Source: Chitinophaga sp. Cy-1792
GTDB taxonomy: Bacteria > Bacteroidota > Bacteroidia > Chitinophagales > Chitinophagaceae
DNA: 64,000 nucleotides
Direction: 5' to 3'
Assembly: GCF_011752935.1 (NCBI RefSeq)
Contig: NZ_VWWO01000002.1
Coordinates: 2,480,001 to 2,544,000 of the forward strand
Shown here: positions 60,321-64,000 of the stretch, piece by piece
Layout: every line of letters starts with the position of its first letter
Position numbering within the stretch: the first letter of the stretch is position 1
Notes under the pieces: generated by a model
The model's database searches: none
What the model was told of the DNA's origin: nothing
What the model saw: the letters and a program-made list of their open reading frames with translations, nothing else
Made by a program: the position numbers and the translations under genes

Positions 60321-62861
60321 TTACATTCTTAAACCTACGCTGACAAAGTAGTTCAGACCATAAGCATAGTAGTATTTAGCAGGGAATTTGTTTACGTTTT
60401 TATCAGTATAGTCGAAGCGCAGCTGTTCAAATCCGCCGGTAACGAATTTCTTATTATCCAGCAGGTTGTTGATACCAGCAGTCAGTACCAGTGTAGATCT
60501 GATTTTACCTGTTCTGAGTGAGAATGTTTTACCACCATAGAGGTCTACGGTATACTGAGAAGGCAGCTGTGTCTGAGCCAGCACGTTGTTCCATGCATCA
60601 GTACCTGGTTTAAGACCGGCGGTAGCGCGTTCTGTACGTCTGATCGGGTTCATGTCGAGCCACATCTGATCGAAGTAGTTGAAATTGACATTGGCGAACC
60701 AGTTACGTTTGCCCTGGTAGTTCAGGCCTACGGTATATGCTTCCTGCGGCGTTTGTCCGATGCGGTAGTTTTTCGCATATACGGTTTCGTTGGCGAGGAT
60801 AGCAGAGCTGTTATCAACGGTAACCACGGCATTCTGACGGGTGTTGTAATAGTAGCGGCCGATGTTGGCAGCAGCTTTCAGGCTCAGTCCTTTATAGATA
60901 GGAGCTTCCAGACCGATCTCCAGACCGATATGTTCTTTACCGATGTTGGTGAGGGCATAGTTCACTAAGTTCTGGTAGCTGTCGTCGTAATAGCTGAGTA
61001 CATCCATTCCATCCGCGAAGTTGCTGTAGTAACCATTCAGGCGGAATTTCAGTTTCTCCCAGTTCAGCACATAGCCTGCTTCTGCCGTGAAGATTTTTTC
61101 AGAGCGAAGATCTGCCTGTGCAGTATTTCTGTTACGAGGAGAGATAAATACGTTCTCTACGAAAGGTGCCCTGGTATTGTAGGAAGCGTTTGCAAACAGG
61201 TAGTTGCGGCCATCCAGTTTATAGGTAACACCACCTTTTACACCGGCGTTATTGAAGGTATAGGTATCGGATTTACCTTTTGAGTTATCCGGATACAGTC
61301 CGTTTCTAACGTTACCGGTTCTCCACATGGAGGTATAGGTATAGTTGGCACCCAGGAAGAAGTCTACGTGATCGAATTTCACCACTGTCTGAGCGAAAGC
61401 TTTGGCTTCGTTCAGCGTCATCGTGTAGTCGTAACCGAATTTATCACCTTTCTGGAGAGTACGGTTAGGATTATCAATGTCGTACTGGTTTACATTGCCG
61501 TTACCTGGAAAGTCTCTTTCAGCGAACTGGTTCAGGTTTACGAAGAAGTCGCCACCGAGCAGGTCGTTCACTCTTTCAAAGTTGCGGTCTTCCTGGCGGC
61601 TGTAGGTGATACCGGCAGTGAATTCCTGTCTTTTCCCGATAGTGGTATTGTATACGCTGTTGAAGTTTGCTTTTTTGGTATTGGTAACACGGTCTTCCAT
61701 GATATAACGGGAAAGGTTACCCGTTTTTCCGTTGATGGTAGTGGTACCATGACGGTTGATATCATAGAGATTATCCCAGTTTACCTGCAATGCATCCGGA
61801 TTATTGTGGTAATAGTCTGTCAGCATTTGTTTGGTAGCGGCATCTGTAGCATAGCTAGGCAGGTTGCGGTAGTAGTCCGGGCGTGGATCTGGTGCATTGT
61901 ACCAGTCCAGCACGGTACGGGCGCGTTCGCCGAAGGTATAGCTGGCGGATGTTTTCAGGCTGCTTTTGTTATTGAGCGTCCATTCGTGGTTGAGGATAAA
62001 GTAAGGCTGGTAGCTGGAGGTATAGTTGGAGCTACGTTTTTTGCCTTGCTGATAACCCCAGGAAGGATTATAGAAGTTAGAACCCGCCAGGTCGTACATT
62101 TCCTGGGTTACGGCTGATTGTCCGCCAGAAACCGTTGGGGTACCGAACGTAGTAAATGACAACAGGTGGTTCTTATTAATTTTCTTGTCTACGGAAGCAA
62201 AGTAGGAAGCGCCGTTATAGTAGGTACCCTGCACATAACCTTCGCCGGCATAGCGGAAAGAGGCTGCCAGTGAAAACGCCCATCCATTGGCCATCATGCC
62301 GGTATTCCAGCTGGCCATTACACGGTTGTTATAGTTACGGTTCGACTGTGCATAGCTTACACTCAGCTCCTTACGTTGTTTGGAAGCACGGGTATCGATA
62401 TAGTTGGCACCACCGATATCACCATAGGCAAAATCCACAGGACGCAGGCCATTGCTGGTTTGTCTGCTGTGCATCACGTCGTTGAGTCCACCCCACAGGC
62501 TCCAGGATGTATACCCGTTGGTCAGGTTTCTTACCGGAGCACCATTGATGTAGGTATCGAAATAGGAAGCATCGTACCCACGGAGTTTAAACCTGGCCAC
62601 ATTGAAGTTAAACACACCGGAATAGTAAGGATCACGACCACCATAAAGGATAGACGAAATACTTTGACCGGAAGAACCAACGTTATTGTCGGCATCATTT
62701 TCATCCAGTACAACTACCGGGATGTTACTCTTAATATCATCTTTCAGCTCCAGTGCATTCACGCTGTCTTTTTTGACTTGCGCAAACACCGCAGGGGCGG
62801 CCAATACAAAGCCTATCCCGGCAAAAAGTCTTTTTGAAAAAAACCTGGCAGATCTATTCAT
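60321..62861 (-). CDS. TonB-dependent outer-membrane receptor
   Basis: 846 residues. The signal peptide ends near FAQ (28), followed by a plug domain (SSGQSISSILYGGRDPYYSGVFNFNVARFKLRGYD, TYINGAPVRNLTNGYTSWSLWGGLNDVM) and a large barrel ending YFVSVGLRM. The plug starts without a carboxypeptidase-like domain. The RGYD and NG-P-V motifs are those of receptors paired with DUF5689 lipoproteins. It probably imports a breakdown product of the substrate handled by the downstream lipoprotein and the divergent nuclease/phosphatase. Confidence 0.9.
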   Translation of the reverse strand: MNRSARFFSKRLFAGIGFVLAAPAVFAQVKKDSVNALELKDDIKSNIPVVVLDENDADNNVGSSGQSISSILYGGRDPYYSGVFNFNVARFKLRGYDASYFDTYINGAPVRNLTNGYTSWSLWGGLNDVMHSRQTSNGLRPVDFAYGDIGGANYIDTRASKQRKELSVSYAQSNRNYNNRVMASWNTGMMANGWAFSLAASFRYAGEGYVQGTYYNGASYFASVDKKINKNHLLSFTTFGTPTVSGGQSAVTQEMYDLAGSNFYNPSWGYQQGKKRSSNYTSSYQPYFILNHEWTLNNKSSLKTSASYTFGERARTVLDWYNAPDPRPDYYRNLPSYATDAATKQMLTDYYHNNPDALQVNWDNLYDINRHGTTTINGKTGNLSRYIMEDRVTNTKKANFNSVYNTTIGKRQEFTAGITYSRQEDRNFERVNDLLGGDFFVNLNQFAERDFPGNGNVNQYDIDNPNRTLQKGDKFGYDYTMTLNEAKAFAQTVVKFDHVDFFLGANYTYTSMWRTGNVRNGLYPDNSKGKSDTYTFNNAGVKGGVTYKLDGRNYLFANASYNTRAPFVENVFISPRNRNTAQADLRSEKIFTAEAGYVLNWEKLKFRLNGYYSNFADGMDVLSYYDDSYQNLVNYALTNIGKEHIGLEIGLEAPIYKGLSLKAAANIGRYYYNTRQNAVVTVDNSSAILANETVYAKNYRIGQTPQEAYTVGLNYQGKRNWFANVNFNYFDQMWLDMNPIRRTERATAGLKPGTDAWNNVLAQTQLPSQYTVDLYGGKTFSLRTGKIRSTLVLTAGINNLLDNKKFVTGGFEQLRFDYTDKNVNKFPAKYYYAYGLNYFVSVGLRM

Positions 62862-63290
62862 GCATTAATGATTTGAACAATTGTTGTTTGTTTACAGGTG
62901 ATATCATCTATGGGAAAGTTCCTGGCATAGCAAACTATTCACACTAGGGATATTCGTTGCATACGGTTGATTAATCGGCGCTTGATATAACAGGCTGGGT
63001 CCACCTTAATCACGAGTCGCAAAAGTAGCTTTGGGATTTGAAACTACTATTACCAAATTATTAATTTAGGGCTGAAACGCCCGTTCGGAAAGGAAATTTG
63101 CAAATCCGTGTTAGATTCTGACATTTTCTGTAATTAGATTTATTAATTGAGAGATTTTTACGAAGTTCGCGCTTCGTTTAACCGGTTGCGTTATCCGTAA
63201 TACTGGGTCTCTGGCAAAAAAATTACCACAGGTAATTCGATCATGACGCACATAAAATTCTATCACCAGATTATTTCACCTGTAAATAAC
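62862..63290. other. Divergent promoter region
   Basis: About 430 bases without a gene. It includes the TACTTTTGC box of the receptor operon (63019-63027, minus strand) and the promoter of the plus-strand hydrolase. Long leaders on one or both sides are likely. Confidence 0.45.
63019..63027 (-). promoter_or_regulatory. -7 promoter box of the receptor-DUF5689 operon
   Basis: Minus-strand TACTTTTGC matches TAnnTTTG and lies 158 bases upstream of the start codon, implying a leader of about 150 bases. Confidence 0.45.
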
Positions 63291-64000
63291 ATGCAGTACA
63301 GAATATTCCTGCTTATTGGTCTCCTGGCGGCGTGCTGGCATACCAGCTCCTTTGCGCAGTCCAGACAATACAAAGTGGTCAACATCGGTTTCTATAACCT
63401 GGAGAACTTCTACGATACCCTTCACCAGGAAGGTGTCAACGATTATGAATTTCTCCCTACGGGAAAAAAAAGATATACAGGAGATGTTTATCTTGATAAA
63501 TTAAAAAATCTTGCTTCTGTTATTAAAGATATCGGAACAGATATCTCCCCGGAAGGACTCACCGTACTGGGTGTTTCTGAAATAGAAAACCGTGGCGTAC
63601 TGGAAGCACTCACCCACCACGACTATCTCAAATCCAGGAACTACCAGATCGTACATTATGACTCACCGGATTCCCGCGGTGTAGACGTAGGCCTGCTGTA
63701 CAATCCGGCCCATTTCACCGTCATCGACAGCCGCCCGCTGCGCGTAGACCTCCCGCCGGATGCAAACGGATACCGTCATAAAACCCGCGATGTACTCTGG
63801 GTAAAAGGCAGTATCGACGGACAAATCATTCATATTTTCGTGAACCACTGGCCATCCCGCCTTGGCGGCGAAGCAGCTTCCGCACCTAACCGCGCCGTTG
63901 CTGCCGATGTTTGCCGCAAGTTCATCGACTCATTGTATAAAGAAGATCCTAACGTCAATGCGGTGGTAATGGGTGATCTGAACGACAACCCTACCAACGA
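63291..64000 (+). CDS. Secreted endonuclease/exonuclease/phosphatase family protein, 3' end outside window
   Basis: At least 236 residues; the gene runs off the right edge. The ATG at 63291 was chosen because it opens a signal peptide (MQYRIFLLIGLLAACWHTSSFAQ); an in-frame ATG at 63243 is possible. EEP-fold motifs are GFYNLENFYDT, VLGVSEIENRGVLEAL, HYDSPDSRGVDVGLLYNP, IFVNHWPSR and VVMGDLNDNP, giving the Glu/Asp/His/Asn active site. It acts outside the cytoplasm on DNA, nucleotides or phosphodiesters. It is divergent from the TonB/DUF5689 operon, a frequent pairing in Bacteroidota. Confidence 0.9.
   Translation, partial: MQYRIFLLIGLLAACWHTSSFAQSRQYKVVNIGFYNLENFYDTLHQEGVNDYEFLPTGKKRYTGDVYLDKLKNLASVIKDIGTDISPEGLTVLGVSEIENRGVLEALTHHDYLKSRNYQIVHYDSPDSRGVDVGLLYNPAHFTVIDSRPLRVDLPPDANGYRHKTRDVLWVKGSIDGQIIHIFVNHWPSRLGGEAASAPNRAVAADVCRKFIDSLYKEDPNVNAVVMGDLNDNPTN

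Overview
The window comes from a Bacteroidota chromosome, most likely Chitinophaga or a close relative. The evidence is a chitinase with a type IX secretion (T9SS) C-terminal sorting domain, many TonB-dependent receptors, SusD-free receptor/lipoprotein pairs, DUF5689 and DUF4397 lipoproteins, a PafA-type alkaline phosphatase, and repeated promoters of the Bacteroidota form TAnnTTTGC. No rRNA, CRISPR array, prophage or intact transposase is visible.

Left part (1-10.05 kb), accessory. An AT-rich segment holds a lipoprotein, a small unknown ORF next to an Fe(II)/2-oxoglutarate oxygenase, and a secreted alpha/beta hydrolase. It is followed by a minus-strand operon of MesX (DUF1852), MesD (core MetE-like methionine synthase), a bile-acid-symporter-family carrier and an Old Yellow Enzyme. 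A cobalamin riboswitch lies in front of this operon, and between it and mesX sits a frameshifted, internally deleted remnant of full-length metE. The right boundary is a tRNA-Leu(CAG) gene. Its 3' end plus terminator is duplicated at 2.74-2.80 kb, with a weaker third trace at 4.54-4.60 kb, so this looks like one or more islands stacked at the tRNA-Leu gene.

10.2-26 kb, core-like: DUF2625 protein, YbaK, collagen-like lipoprotein, ABC-2 exporter pair, DUF2314 and DUF1801/YdeI proteins, a stand-alone B12-binding radical SAM protein, then a plus-strand run of TlpA-like thioredoxin, YceI, di-haem cytochrome peroxidase, TonB receptor and DUF4397 lipoprotein, and a GT87-type membrane glycosyltransferase.

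26-38.5 kb, urea and probably nickel: ureABC-EFG-D, a HupE/UreH-like permease, a urea transporter and two TonB receptors, one with a His-rich plug. A small secreted Cys/His protein and a divergent AraC regulator lie upstream.

38.6-50.5 kb, glycerol and organophosphate use: DeoR/GlpR-type repressor, glpD, glpK, glpF, a secreted glycerophosphodiesterase, PafA phosphatase, two small paralogous secreted proteins and a phosphocholine-type phospholipase C. Together they could take phospholipid to glycerol phosphate, glycerol and phosphate.

50.7-64 kb: modular GH18 chitinase, two lipoproteins (one a DNA/RNA non-specific endonuclease), an AraC-DoxX-cupin cluster, and a TonB receptor-DUF5689 operon divergent from a secreted endonuclease/exonuclease/phosphatase protein cut by the window edge. 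This last group fits nucleic-acid or phosphate scavenging.
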